DNA of 64,000 nt from Thermoplasmatota archaeon (GTDB taxonomy: Archaea; Thermoplasmatota; JAKEGO01). A program made the position numbers and the translations under genes. The stretch lies in assembly GCA_028279595.1 (NCBI GenBank), contig JANQNK010000008.1, positions 62,001-126,000 on the forward strand, given 5' to 3'. How positions within the stretch are numbered: the stretch's first letter is position 1; each line of letters starts with the position of its first letter. The notes below the pieces were generated by a model. It did no database searches. It was not told the DNA's origin and saw only the letters and a list, made by a program, of their open reading frames with translations. Of this stretch, positions 1 to 8,601 are shown piece after piece.

Positions 1-40
1 TCACGACCAATATTGCCAGGATACCGACGGCTCGCACGTT

Positions 41-70
41 CGTAACTAGGTTACGTTTATATATATCTAG
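41..70 (-). promoter_or_regulatory. Leftward promoter with palindromic operator candidate
   Basis: Read leftward, an AT-only stretch at 57-66 (TATATATAAA on the minus strand) resembles an archaeal TATA box. Directly after it lies a perfect palindrome CGTAAC-TAG-GTTACG at 41-55, between the TATA box and the expected start site, where an archaeal repressor would block transcription. The gene it would serve begins left of the window. The palindrome is seen; the operator role is inferred. Confidence 0.4.
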
Positions 71-144
71 TTTGGTGCGCCCCGTTACCGATATTTAAAG
101 GTATTCGATGGATTTATGAGAGGGACCTGTGCCGATGCACCGGT

Positions 145-1161
145 TCAGGGCCTCACACCGATGGCGTCGAGTGCATCGGCCAGCGCTCCGTAGGCCTCGG
201 CATCATGGTAGCCTGTCGATATCCGGAATGCCATCGTGTCGCCGAAGTGTTCCGCTGCGAACAGAAGGATCCCGTATTCGTCCAGGAGACGGTCCGCCAC
301 GTCGATGGACGGTGGCCCTTCCCCGTAGCGCAGGTATGAGAATGGCATGCCGGTCCTCGCGATGTCGAACGAGGGAAGCATATCTACCAGCAGGGATTCG
401 CCCTCTGCTACTATCCTCTTCGCCTTCTCGATGAAGCGATCGTGGTCGGCCAGGAACGCCATCGCCGCCGCCTCGCCGAAGGAGTTGTTCGTGGGGCTGA
501 TGTTCTCCTTGGTCCGTCTCAGCCCCGGGGCGAGGTCCGGCGTGGAGACGAGCCAGCCTATCCTTGCACCACCCATTCCCCCGATCTTCGAGAGCGAACA
601 TGTCACTATCGTCCGCTCGCCGACTGCATTCACGTTGGTGGGAAGCCCGGCGAAGGGTCGGTAGATCTCGTCGATCAGCATCACGGCGCCCGATCCGACG
701 GCCGCCCGGTGGATATCGGAAATATCGGTAGTGTCTCCCGAGGGATTGTTGGGATGGCATACGACCACCATCTCGAATTCGTCGTTCTCGATGGCGTCTA
801 CCATGTCGGACCTCGGGACCTGGACCACCTCGCCCCCGAACGCCTCCGGGATGTTCCTGAGGGGTTCGAATATCGGTGTCTCGACGAGGACCCTCCCACC
901 GTTGACGCATTCGAGGAAGGAGACGTTGTTGGCCTCGTGAGCGCCCTCGGTGATGATGACCTGGTCCGGATCGACGCCGAACCTGGACGCGAACTCTCCT
1001 CTGAGATCCGATCTTCCGTGGACGGCCCCGTAGTCGGTGCTGATATCGGATAGCCGAAGCCCTAGCTCCTCGATCGAGAGCGGTGGCACAAGGCTGCCTC
1101 CGAGATTGTACCTTGCACCCTCCCCCCGGACCAGGTGCTCGATGAGGGAGTAGCGCTCCAT
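145..1161 (-). CDS. PLP-dependent aminotransferase, class I/II
   Basis: A 338-residue fold-type I aminotransferase that would move an amino group between an amino acid and a 2-oxo acid in the cytoplasm. Visible family residues are HPNNPSG around 136-142 (cofactor-binding Asn), D164 in LIDEIY (binds the pyridine nitrogen), K192 in SLSKIGG (Schiff-base lysine) and R200 eight residues on. It is shorter than the usual 380-400 residues because the N-terminal arm is trimmed, as in histidinol-phosphate and threonine-phosphate decarboxylase-like members. It starts 4 nt after the aspS stop codon, so it is very probably cotranscribed with aspS. The substrate cannot be told from sequence alone. Confidence 0.88.
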   Translation of the reverse strand: MERYSLIEHLVRGEGARYNLGGSLVPPLSIEELGLRLSDISTDYGAVHGRSDLRGEFASRFGVDPDQVIITEGAHEANNVSFLECVNGGRVLVETPIFEPLRNIPEAFGGEVVQVPRSDMVDAIENDEFEMVVVCHPNNPSGDTTDISDIHRAAVGSGAVMLIDEIYRPFAGLPTNVNAVGERTIVTCSLSKIGGMGGARIGWLVSTPDLAPGLRRTKENISPTNNSFGEAAAMAFLADHDRFIEKAKRIVAEGESLLVDMLPSFDIARTGMPFSYLRYGEGPPSIDVADRLLDEYGILLFAAEHFGDTMAFRISTGYHDAEAYGALADALDAIGVRP

Positions 1162-1165
1162 CCTG

Positions 1166-2443
1166 TCACGGCTCCAGGCGCTTCATGTCCCTCGGGAAGA
1201 GTATGCTCTCCCTGACGTTCTCCGCGCCGATCAGTACCTGTACGACGCGCTCGAGGCCGAGGCCCCATCCGGCGTGCGGTGGCATGCCGTACCTGAACGC
1301 CTTGAGGTAGAAGCCGAAGCCCTCCGGGTCGAGGTCGAGCGCCTTCAGCCTTTCGACCAGCAGGTCGTGGTCATGGACCCTCTGCGCGCCAGAGGCGAGC
1401 TCGATGTGACCCTTCATCAGATCGAATCCGAGCCCGTACTTCCCGTCGGGCTGAACGTAGAACGGCTTGGCCTCCAGCGGCCACCGGTCTATGAAGTAGT
1501 ATCCGGGATATCGTTCCGCCAGTATCCTCAGGGCGTCGGAACCCAGGTCCTCGCCCCACGGGACCTCCATCCCGCCCTCGGCGATAACCTCCAGGGCGTG
1601 GTCGTAGGTGATCCTCTCGAATGTACCAGGGACCTCGATCTGGCGCTCGGGGTCCACGGTATTGGCGCTCTCTATCGCCCTCACGAGGGCCGCCTCGACG
1701 ACGTCCATGGCGTCCGAATCAGTGGCGAACGCCAGCTCGACGTCCACCGAAAGGAACTCGTTGATGTGCCTTGTGGTGTCGTGGGACTCGGCCCTGAAGG
1801 CCGGTCCGAACTCGAAGACCCTGTCGAGGCCCGAGGCCATGAGTATCTGCTTGTAGAGCTGAGGGCTCTGATTGAGGAACGCGTCCCTGCCGAAGTAGTC
1901 GACGTGGAAGAGCTCGGTCCCTCCCTCGGTGGCCGTTGCGACTATCTTCGGGGTCGTGATCTCGACGAACCCGTCGTCGATCAGGCTCTGCCGCATGCCC
2001 TGGATGACGGCGGCCTTGACCCTGAATATCCACGCCGGGTCCCCGGAGCGGAGGTCGAGGAACCTGTTGTCCAGCCTCGTGTCGAGGTCAGATTCCACCA
2101 GATCGGCGACGCCGAGCGGGAGCGGTGTCTCCGCTGCCGATATCAGCTCGTAACCCTTTGCCAGGACCTCGAAGCCCATCTTGGCCTGGTCGCTCGCCTG
2201 AACGGTGCCCTGCACGGAGATCACGCTCTCCCGCGTGACCGATGTGATGTCCTTGAAAAGGTCGGGGTCCATCTTCTTGATGACGGTGATCTGCATCCAT
2301 TCGGTCCCCCTCCGGAGACGGATGAACGCGATGCCGCCGAGGTTCCTGATGTCCTCCACCCATCCACCGACGAGGACCTCGCTGCCGTCGTCCGCCGGCG
2401 TGATACCAACTGAATAATCGTTGCGTCCCGGAAGCTCGGACAT
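1166..2443 (-). CDS. aspS: Aspartyl-tRNA synthetase, archaeal type
   Basis: A 425-residue class II synthetase that charges tRNA with aspartate. An N-terminal OB-fold anticodon-binding domain (about 1-105, with EVLVGGWVEDIRNLGG) is followed by the class II catalytic core: the motif 2 region FRAESHDTTRHINEF and motif 3 GLGLERVVQVLIGAENVRES with the conserved arginine. Length and the absence of the bacterial insertion fit the archaeal/eukaryotic type. The ATG at 2443 was chosen because GGAGGA lies 7 nt before it; an ATG at 2449 is only 1 nt from that site. It overlaps or abuts the stop of the upstream zinc-ribbon gene, so the three genes form an operon. Whether it also charges tRNA-Asn cannot be judged here. 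Confidence 0.95.
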   Translation of the reverse strand: MSELPGRNDYSVGITPADDGSEVLVGGWVEDIRNLGGIAFIRLRRGTEWMQITVIKKMDPDLFKDITSVTRESVISVQGTVQASDQAKMGFEVLAKGYELISAAETPLPLGVADLVESDLDTRLDNRFLDLRSGDPAWIFRVKAAVIQGMRQSLIDDGFVEITTPKIVATATEGGTELFHVDYFGRDAFLNQSPQLYKQILMASGLDRVFEFGPAFRAESHDTTRHINEFLSVDVELAFATDSDAMDVVEAALVRAIESANTVDPERQIEVPGTFERITYDHALEVIAEGGMEVPWGEDLGSDALRILAERYPGYYFIDRWPLEAKPFYVQPDGKYGLGFDLMKGHIELASGAQRVHDHDLLVERLKALDLDPEGFGFYLKAFRYGMPPHAGWGLGLERVVQVLIGAENVRESILFPRDMKRLEP

Positions 2444-2445
2444 GC

Positions 2446-3888
2446 TCATTTCCTCCTGAACCTGCCCTTCTTCTCGGGCGCCTCTTCCCTGCGGTCCCTG
2501 TAGGGCATACGGCCTATGTGGGCCATGGCCTCCTCCAGTTCCCGTTTGGCCCTCATGCCATAGACGTATTCTAGGGTCCCGCCGATGATGAACAGGATCG
2601 CGGCGAGCATCGCCAGGAGGTACCCTATCTCGACGCCCCATGCCATGGAGACCTCGGCTTCCTCCCAGCCCTCGATCTCGCCCTCGTAGGTGCCCTGGAA
2701 CGGCGACGCCTCAAGTTTGGCGAAGACCTCGCCTCCGGCGTCGGGAAGGGCTGTATTGACCTTCGAGAAGATCACGATGAACACTATCAGGAATATCATG
2801 AGCAGGATGCCCGTCTTGATGAACTTCTTCCCGCGCCTCCACGGCTTGTTCCTGGTGAAACGGTAGAACATCGATATCGCGAATATCGAACCCCAGACGA
2901 GTCCCATGGGTATGGGAATGTATCCTTCGAGCGGGTCCTCGGATACGTCGACCGTGTTGTTGGTGGCCGTGAAAGGTGAAACATCCATCTTGATCGGATC
3001 GAAGCCGTTGACCTCGACGATCCTGGTCTCGCCCTCGGTCTCCCACGTTCCGCCCTGGGACCCGTCCTCCGGGGTGGCCTCGAGGTCGATGTAGTACCAT
3101 GGGAGGAGGAAGGTCATGAAGAGTATTATCACCGCGGCGAGGGAGATGAAGGTGCCGATGTTGTAGTTCTTCCACTTCGTCGGCGGTGCGATGGCCTCCT
3201 GGCGGCCCTCAGAGAAGCCCCTTCTGGGTTTGTACACATCGGGGCCCTTCGGTCTCGGCGGCGGTCCCGACCTTCGCTGCCTGGGCTTCACAGGCCTCGG
3301 CGCGGGTGGACGGCGCTCCTTCGGGACATCATCCTCGTCCGGAGCCTCCTCCTCCGAGGGTTCCTCGTCAGGTGCGCGTTCCCCGAACTTGGGTTCGAAC
3401 CTCGGGGGAGGAGCCGGTCCCTTAGCGGGCCCTGGCTCTTCCATCTCGGCGAAGTCGTCCTCGTCCACCGGCTCCTCCTGTACCGGAGCCGCCTTCGGTG
3501 CGGGGGCCGGTTCCTCGGGCCCCTTCGCCTCGGGAGGAGGGGTTCCCTGAGCGCCAACGGGCGCCGGGGCAGGAGCAACTGGCTCAGGCGGCACCTCGGA
3601 CGGTGCTGGTGCTGCCGGGGGCGGTGGCTGTTCGGGCGGTGCCGGAGCTTCCGCAGCTGGCGGTGCGGGTTCAGGGGCCGATGCCGGTTCCGGTTCGGTC
3701 GGCTGTGCAGCCACCGGCGTCGGCGGTGTTTCGGGTTCCGGCGTGGGAGGCGCCTCGGGCTCCTTCGGGGGAGCCTCCTGCGGCGCAGGGGCCTCTGCCT
3801 GCCCGTCCGCTGCCAAGGGTACATTGCACTTCCAGCAGTTACTGTCTGTGGACGCAACGAAGGCCCCACAGCTCGGACAACGCATCAT
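2446..3888 (-). CDS. Zinc-ribbon membrane protein with Pro/Ala/Glu-rich linker
   Basis: A 480-residue protein of unknown function. It opens with a zinc-ribbon (MMRCPSCGAFVAS...CWKCNVPL; two CxxC knuckles), continues with about 200 residues rich in Pro, Ala and Glu that should be disordered, and ends in a membrane domain with about four hydrophobic segments: near 243-265, 325-345, 355-378 and 420-445. The segment between the first two would face outside. The tail is basic (KKGRFRRK). It is the first gene of the aspS operon. A TATA-like box at 3910-3920 sits about 27 nt before the paired ATG codons at 3888/3885, which fits leaderless initiation. A related plan (zinc ribbon plus four TM) is seen at 58998-60122. 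Confidence 0.8.
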   Translation of the reverse strand: MMRCPSCGAFVASTDSNCWKCNVPLAADGQAEAPAPQEAPPKEPEAPPTPEPETPPTPVAAQPTEPEPASAPEPAPPAAEAPAPPEQPPPPAAPAPSEVPPEPVAPAPAPVGAQGTPPPEAKGPEEPAPAPKAAPVQEEPVDEDDFAEMEEPGPAKGPAPPPRFEPKFGERAPDEEPSEEEAPDEDDVPKERRPPAPRPVKPRQRRSGPPPRPKGPDVYKPRRGFSEGRQEAIAPPTKWKNYNIGTFISLAAVIILFMTFLLPWYYIDLEATPEDGSQGGTWETEGETRIVEVNGFDPIKMDVSPFTATNNTVDVSEDPLEGYIPIPMGLVWGSIFAISMFYRFTRNKPWRRGKKFIKTGILLMIFLIVFIVIFSKVNTALPDAGGEVFAKLEASPFQGTYEGEIEGWEEAEVSMAWGVEIGYLLAMLAAILFIIGGTLEYVYGMRAKRELEEAMAHIGRMPYRDRREEAPEKKGRFRRK

Positions 3889-3909
3889 CCAACATGAATC
3901 TGGACCTAG

Positions 3910-3920
3910 GTTTAAAAAGA
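3910..3920 (-). promoter_or_regulatory. TATA box for the zinc-ribbon/aspS operon
   Basis: CTTTTTAAA on the minus strand lies about 27 nt before the first ATG of the zinc-ribbon gene, the distance expected for a leaderless archaeal transcript. Confidence 0.5.
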
Positions 3921-3948
3921 TTGGGTATGGCCATTGCGGGGCCAGGCA

Positions 3949-5835
3949 TCATGCGTTTATGATCGCCGTGTAGATGAGTATGACCGGAATGCCCTCCTCG
4001 AGCACGATGTTGAATAGGTCCTTGCCGGTGGCCTTCTGGAGCAGGTCCTGAGGGAACGTGAAGACCACGGCACCCGGTTTGGTCTCCCCCGCCACCATCA
4101 TCAGGACCTTGTCCGCCTGTCCGGCCTTCTCGGTACCGTAGACCTTCACACCGGCCTCCCTGCCCTTGCGGACGATGTCGTCGATGATGTCGGAGCCCTT
4201 CCCCTTCCTAGGGGTGGGGTCCACCGCCGTGAGAAGGGACTGTTTTGCCCGCTCCCTCCTCGGACCGTACAGGTAGACCAGATTGAGGTCCTTGCCGAGA
4301 TGTTCGGCCAGGTTGAACAGCACCGGGAGGTCGGACTGCGAGAACGGTACCACCCCGAGGGGGATCAGCAGGTCCCCGCTGGTGTCGGAGGACGGTTCCA
4401 CCGCACCTGGCGGGATTATGACCTGTCCCATGGAGGAGTAGTTCTTGACTATTGTGAAGTCCCGCTCCTCGAGCTTCTTGGGCTCGGGGAGGTCGGTCTT
4501 GTAGACCAGGGTACGGTACGGATAGGGTATCTCCACTCCCGCTTCATCGAAGCCGTTCTTGATCGCCTTCATGAGGTCTCCGGACACCTGCCGCATGTCC
4601 CTGGCGTCGCGGACCCAGTACCAGAGTTTCATGTTCACGCTCGATTCGCCGAACGCCTCGACCCGGACGAATGCCATCGGGTTCTTGATGACATGGGGTT
4701 GATCGTTCGCGGCCGCCAGCATCACCTTCTCCGCCAGGGCGATGTCGGACCCGTACGATATAGAGACGTCAACGGAGTCCCTCAGTCTGGGATTGTCATA
4801 TGTGTAGTTCCAGACCTCCTGGGTGCCGACGAGCTGGTTCGGTATGATGACGAGCTCCCCGTCAGGCGTGGCCACCCTTGTGGACCGGAGGCCGATGTCG
4901 ACGACGTCGCCCCACTTGTCGCCTATCTTTATCCTGTCGCCGATGGTGAATGGCTTGTCCACTGCGATCATTATCCCAGCGGCGAGGTTCGCGATGGTGT
5001 CCTGGAGACCGAACGCGAGGGCGAAGCCGATCAGACCGAGGCTTGCAGCGACGGCGACGATGTCGACGCCCTGGGCGATCATCGCAATGCCAAGGGCGAC
5101 GAGGATCGCGATGTACTTGACGAGCTTCTCGACAGGGGATGGAGCATATTTTGTCTTCGGTTCGAGGTATATCTTGGCGCGCCGCAGGTAGACTATCAGG
5201 ACCGCGGCGACGAAGAGGGCAGCGAGGAGGTATCCCGCGAGCATGAGTATGGGGACGAGGTAGCCGGCATACGGAAGCCTGCCGCCGAACTCGATCCTCA
5301 GGAGCTCGCTCACGAGAATGACGATGAGCAGGCTCTTCAGGGGTCTGAGGACCATCTTGTATAGACGGAACTCCTCGCGTCTGTCGACATGCCCCTTGAG
5401 CAGCAGGTGGATGAAGAACCGCGCCAGCGGTGAGAGGGCCAGCTGGATGAACAGGACGATGGCGAACGCCATCACGAGGATGTTTATGAGCCCTCCGGGG
5501 GTGATCGTGGCCTCGCCGAGAGTGTACCTCTCCCCCATGTCGACCCCGAGGACGTTGGTCGAGAGGAGAAGGAACGTGATGAAGATGACCCATCGGATGT
5601 AGGTCGTCAACGCCGTCCGGCTCAGGACCGAGAGGCGCCGGCTCTCGGGGTCCTCGCCCTTGCGCCCCCAGGTCTTGAAGAAGTACAATGAGATCCACCT
5701 GGCGAGGAGATCGGCCAGCATGAGGCCGATGAGAGTGAGCATCAGGAAGAGGATGAGGCTCCCCGCGGTAAGGGGTCCTCCGAGGAGGGGTGTATCGAGG
5801 AACTCTCCCAACGCGTCGAACGGGCCAGCCATCAT
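3949..5835 (-). CDS. mscS: MscS-family mechanosensitive channel with C-terminal USP-like domain
   Basis: A 628-residue membrane protein. About six hydrophobic segments precede the MscS pore helix and beta domain: VAASLGLIGFALAFGLQD, then the Gly/Ala-rich NLAAGIMIA, GDRIKIG, GDVVDIGLRST and IIPNQL. This is the small-conductance mechanosensitive channel signature, which releases solutes on osmotic downshock. After the MscS alpha/beta domain about 190 further residues (GDLLIPLGVVPFS... to KPGAVVFTFP...VILIY) look like a universal stress protein or nucleotide-binding fold facing the cytoplasm, so the channel may be gated or tuned by a ligand. The ATG at 5835 was preferred over one at 5880 because a TTATAATC box lies about 22 nt before it. 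It is the last gene of its strand before a divergent pair. Confidence 0.88.
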   Translation of the reverse strand: MMAGPFDALGEFLDTPLLGGPLTAGSLILFLMLTLIGLMLADLLARWISLYFFKTWGRKGEDPESRRLSVLSRTALTTYIRWVIFITFLLLSTNVLGVDMGERYTLGEATITPGGLINILVMAFAIVLFIQLALSPLARFFIHLLLKGHVDRREEFRLYKMVLRPLKSLLIVILVSELLRIEFGGRLPYAGYLVPILMLAGYLLAALFVAAVLIVYLRRAKIYLEPKTKYAPSPVEKLVKYIAILVALGIAMIAQGVDIVAVAASLGLIGFALAFGLQDTIANLAAGIMIAVDKPFTIGDRIKIGDKWGDVVDIGLRSTRVATPDGELVIIPNQLVGTQEVWNYTYDNPRLRDSVDVSISYGSDIALAEKVMLAAANDQPHVIKNPMAFVRVEAFGESSVNMKLWYWVRDARDMRQVSGDLMKAIKNGFDEAGVEIPYPYRTLVYKTDLPEPKKLEERDFTIVKNYSSMGQVIIPPGAVEPSSDTSGDLLIPLGVVPFSQSDLPVLFNLAEHLGKDLNLVYLYGPRRERAKQSLLTAVDPTPRKGKGSDIIDDIVRKGREAGVKVYGTEKAGQADKVLMMVAGETKPGAVVFTFPQDLLQKATGKDLFNIVLEEGIPVILIYTAIINA

Positions 5836-5853
5836 CCGGACATCGCAATGGCT

Positions 5854-5861
5854 GATTATAA
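5854..5861 (-). promoter_or_regulatory. TATA-like box of the MscS gene
   Basis: TTATAATC on the minus strand, about 22 nt before ATG 5835. It argues for that start rather than the upstream one at 5880, which the box would overlap. Confidence 0.4.
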
Positions 5862-5890
5862 CCGTTCCGGCCCAGACCAAGCCGGAAAGA

Positions 5891-5898
5891 TTTAATTA
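5891..5898 (+). promoter_or_regulatory. TATA box of the aminopeptidase gene
   Basis: TTTAATTA is centred about 27 nt before ATG 5922. This suggests a leaderless transcript covering the aminopeptidase and the radical SAM gene. Confidence 0.5.
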
Positions 5899-5921
5899 CG
5901 TCGGACGCCATTGAGTCGTGC

Positions 5922-6890
5922 ATGACCCTGATGGACGGAGCCAAGACCACCATGCGGGTCTGTCTGGGCGTGAAACGTGGGGAACGCGTCCTTGTACTCA
6001 CGGACAACACCCGGCAGCCCATAGCGGACGCCCTTTACCGGGCGGCCGTGGACCTCAACGCGGATGCGATGATGATGGTGATGCTGCCGAGGACCAGGCA
6101 CGGCGAGGAGCCCGCGGACCCGGTCTCGCACTTCATGCGCTCGATGGACGTCATCGTCGCACCAACGGAGTATTCGATATCGCACACCCAGGCCCGGAAG
6201 AAGGCCAACGACTCCGGGGCGAGGATCGCCACGATGCCAACGATCACCGAGGAGATGATGGGCAAGGGCGGCATGACCGCCGATTTCAAGGAGGTCAGGA
6301 AGGCCGTCGGAAAGGCCCATCGCAAGGCCCTCAAGTTCAAGGAGGTCGACGTCCGAACGGAACTTGGTACGGACCTCCACATCGTATTCGGCCGGAGGAA
6401 GTGGATAGAGGACACCGGCGTCCTTCACAGGCGGGGTTCGTTCGGGAACCTCCCGGCGGGGGAGCTGTTCATCGCGCCCATGGAGGGCAAGACCAACGGG
6501 ACACTGGTGGTCGACGGCTCCTTCGGGGGTATCGGGAAGGTCGACAGACCGATCAGGATCAAGGTCGAGGACGGCTTCGCCGAGAAGATAACCGGGGGCA
6601 AGAGCGCCAAGAAGCTCAGGGACGTCCTGAAGAAGCACGAGAAGCTGCTGGACGACCCTAAGATGGCGTACAACATCGCGGAGTTCGGGATCGGCCTCAA
6701 TCCCAAGGCCAAGATAATCGGGAACCCGCTCGAGGACGAGAAGGTCATGGGTACCATCCACGTCGCCATCGGCGACAATTCCACATTCGGCGGAAAGGTG
6801 AAGGCCGGCATCCACATGGACGGGATCGTGAGTTCTCCCAATGTCGGATACGACGACAAGATGTTGATAGTCAATGGCGCCGTGAAGTGA
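5922..6890 (+). CDS. Leucyl aminopeptidase, M29-like family
   Basis: A 322-residue cytoplasmic protein of the thermophilic aminopeptidase (M29-like) group, which would release N-terminal residues from peptides using two metal ions. The N-terminal half has the family start (VCLGVKRGERVLVLTDNTRQPIADAL). The C-terminal half carries NIAEFGIGLNPKAKI, the acidic ligand stretch NPLEDEKVMGTIHVAIGDN, then FGG and a late HMDGIV; these supply Glu, His and Asp metal ligands typical of the family. It is slightly short for M29 (usual 360-410), so it could be one of the smaller M29-like proteins of uncertain activity. The next gene starts 6 nt downstream, so they are probably one transcript. Confidence 0.82.
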   Translation: MTLMDGAKTTMRVCLGVKRGERVLVLTDNTRQPIADALYRAAVDLNADAMMMVMLPRTRHGEEPADPVSHFMRSMDVIVAPTEYSISHTQARKKANDSGARIATMPTITEEMMGKGGMTADFKEVRKAVGKAHRKALKFKEVDVRTELGTDLHIVFGRRKWIEDTGVLHRRGSFGNLPAGELFIAPMEGKTNGTLVVDGSFGGIGKVDRPIRIKVEDGFAEKITGGKSAKKLRDVLKKHEKLLDDPKMAYNIAEFGIGLNPKAKIIGNPLEDEKVMGTIHVAIGDNSTFGGKVKAGIHMDGIVSSPNVGYDDKMLIVNGAVK

Positions 6891-6896
6891 GGACCC

Positions 6897-8540
6897 ATGA
6901 AGGTCTCGGTCCTCGACGGTTACACCGACGAACCGTCGTCCCTCGGCGTTCCACCATACATGGCCCCTCTTCCCAGATACATCGCCGGAGCGGTCGTCGA
7001 TGCAGGGCATGAGGTCGAATACCTCACGATCGACGACAGACGGTCGGATACCCCTTTGTGGAAGGGGTCCGCAACGGCCGATGTCCTCATCGTCGTCGCC
7101 GGAGCTGTGGTCCCCGGGAGATACCTTGCGACGATGCCGGTATCCCCTAGGGAGGCGGAGGAGCTGTCGGATCACAATGGAGTGACCATACTGGCAGGAT
7201 CGTGTGCAGCGATGGGGATAGGGTCGCGCGGGAAGGGTCCGTCCCTCACACCGATCGAGCTCTCGGACCTCTACGATCACACAGTATCAATGGACCCGGA
7301 CGCGTTCGTCCACAACCTGCTCCACGGGGACCCTGAGAAGAGGCGCAGGACTCCGGAGGAATGGGACCGATGGGCGCTTAAGGGCGCTAGGATCGTCCGC
7401 GAGCGGCAGGACCTGGACCACATGATGGTGGAGATAGAGGCGGCCCGGGGATGTGCCAGATATGGATCGGGCGGCTGTTCGTTCTGCATAGAGCCCCTAG
7501 CCGGAGAGCCGGTCTTCAGGGAACCCCAGGCCGTGGGCGAGGAGGTCGGGGCGCTCATGCTGTCGGGAGCCAGGTTCTTCAGGCTGGGCGGGGCCGATAT
7601 CTTCTCGTACAAGGCCAAGGGCATCGACGAAGGCTGTCCGGAACCGGACCCCGGGTCGGTTGAGGACCTGTTGAATACGGTGTCCGCGAAGGGACCGTCG
7701 GTCTTCCACCTCGACAATGCGGACCCCGGGTTGATAGCAGCACATCCGGAACCCTCGAGAAGGATCCTGCGCTCGATCGTGGAGCACTGCACTTCGGGCA
7801 ACGTGCTGTCCCTCGGCCTCGAGTCGGCGGACCCCGAGGTCATGGAGGCGAACAATCTCAACGCGACTGCGGAGGAGACGATGGACGCCGTCAGGACCAT
7901 CAACGAGGTGGGATCCGAACCGGGTCCAACGGGACTTCCCGTACTCCTCCCCGGTCTGAACTTCATAACCGGTCTGAGGGGCGAGTCGAAGGCCACGATG
8001 GATGCGAACACCGCCTTCCTCACGGAACTCATCGACGAGGGGCTCATGGTGCGGAGGATCAACATCAGGCAGGTGGTCTGGCGCGACGGAGAGGTCGGCC
8101 GATCGAGGTCCGCCTTCAAGTTCAAGGAATGGACCAGGGAGAACGTCGACGGACCGATGCTCGAGAGGGTTGCTCCCGAGGGACAGGTCCTCAAGGACGT
8201 CTACACCGAGGTCAGGATCGGTAACGTGGTATATGGAAGACAGCCCGCGAGCTACCCTATCCTTGTTGGCCTGGCATACGACGTCCCTCTCGGGCGTTTC
8301 ATCGACGTTGCGGTGACGACCCACGGATTCAGGAGCATCACGGCGGTGGAGTACCCGCTGGACGTCAACTCGGCACCGATGGGAGCGTTGGGGTCGATCC
8401 CCGGGATCGGCAGGAAGAGGGCGGCCAGGCTCGTCCGCAGGCGCCCCTTCACGTTCAGGGAGGAGGTCGTTGACGCGCTGGAGGACGACGAGGTCGCGCG
8501 ATCGCTCCTGAGGTACACTGGCCCCGACTGGCCCGCTTGA
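6897..8540 (+). CDS. Radical SAM protein with C-terminal helix-hairpin-helix
   Basis: A 547-residue protein. An N-terminal Rossmann-like domain (about 1-150; MKVSVLDGYTDEP start) resembles the B12-binding-type lead domain of archaeal radical SAM enzymes. The cluster motif is CARYGSGGCSFC near 185-196, that is C-x7-C-x2-C rather than the standard C-x3-C-x2-C; this spacing is known in the archaeal MiaB-like/YgiQ-like groups. A TIM-barrel region with LSLGLESADPEVM (SAM contacts) follows. The last 60 residues hold a helix-hairpin-helix (IPGIGRKRAARLVRRRPF), a DNA- or RNA-binding unit, which suggests a nucleic-acid substrate. ATG 6897 follows GTGAGGA by a few bases, 6 nt after the aminopeptidase. 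Substrate unknown. Confidence 0.85.
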   Translation: MKVSVLDGYTDEPSSLGVPPYMAPLPRYIAGAVVDAGHEVEYLTIDDRRSDTPLWKGSATADVLIVVAGAVVPGRYLATMPVSPREAEELSDHNGVTILAGSCAAMGIGSRGKGPSLTPIELSDLYDHTVSMDPDAFVHNLLHGDPEKRRRTPEEWDRWALKGARIVRERQDLDHMMVEIEAARGCARYGSGGCSFCIEPLAGEPVFREPQAVGEEVGALMLSGARFFRLGGADIFSYKAKGIDEGCPEPDPGSVEDLLNTVSAKGPSVFHLDNADPGLIAAHPEPSRRILRSIVEHCTSGNVLSLGLESADPEVMEANNLNATAEETMDAVRTINEVGSEPGPTGLPVLLPGLNFITGLRGESKATMDANTAFLTELIDEGLMVRRINIRQVVWRDGEVGRSRSAFKFKEWTRENVDGPMLERVAPEGQVLKDVYTEVRIGNVVYGRQPASYPILVGLAYDVPLGRFIDVAVTTHGFRSITAVEYPLDVNSAPMGALGSIPGIGRKRAARLVRRRPFTFREEVVDALEDDEVARSLLRYTGPDWPA

Positions 8541-8559
8541 TCCTGCGGTGTCAACAACC

Positions 8560-8567
8560 ATATATAT
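8560..8567 (+). promoter_or_regulatory. TATA box of the UMP kinase gene
   Basis: ATATATAT places transcription start near 8587-8590. That is downstream of an ATG at 8548, so the start at 8602, preceded by GAGGTG at 8590-8595, is the likely one. Confidence 0.55.
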
Positions 8568-8601
8568 CCAATTGCCGTTATTGGACACCGAGGTGTGCGC
8601 G

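Noticed and set aside
1274..2413. 379-residue open frame on the plus strand
   Set aside because: Fully antisense to aspS, which has complete class II motifs; no family pattern in the shadow.
5892..7280. 462-residue open frame on the minus strand
   Set aside because: It lies antisense to the aminopeptidase and the start of the radical SAM gene, both with clear family motifs; its translation is His/Arg/Asp-rich noise typical of GC-rich shadows.
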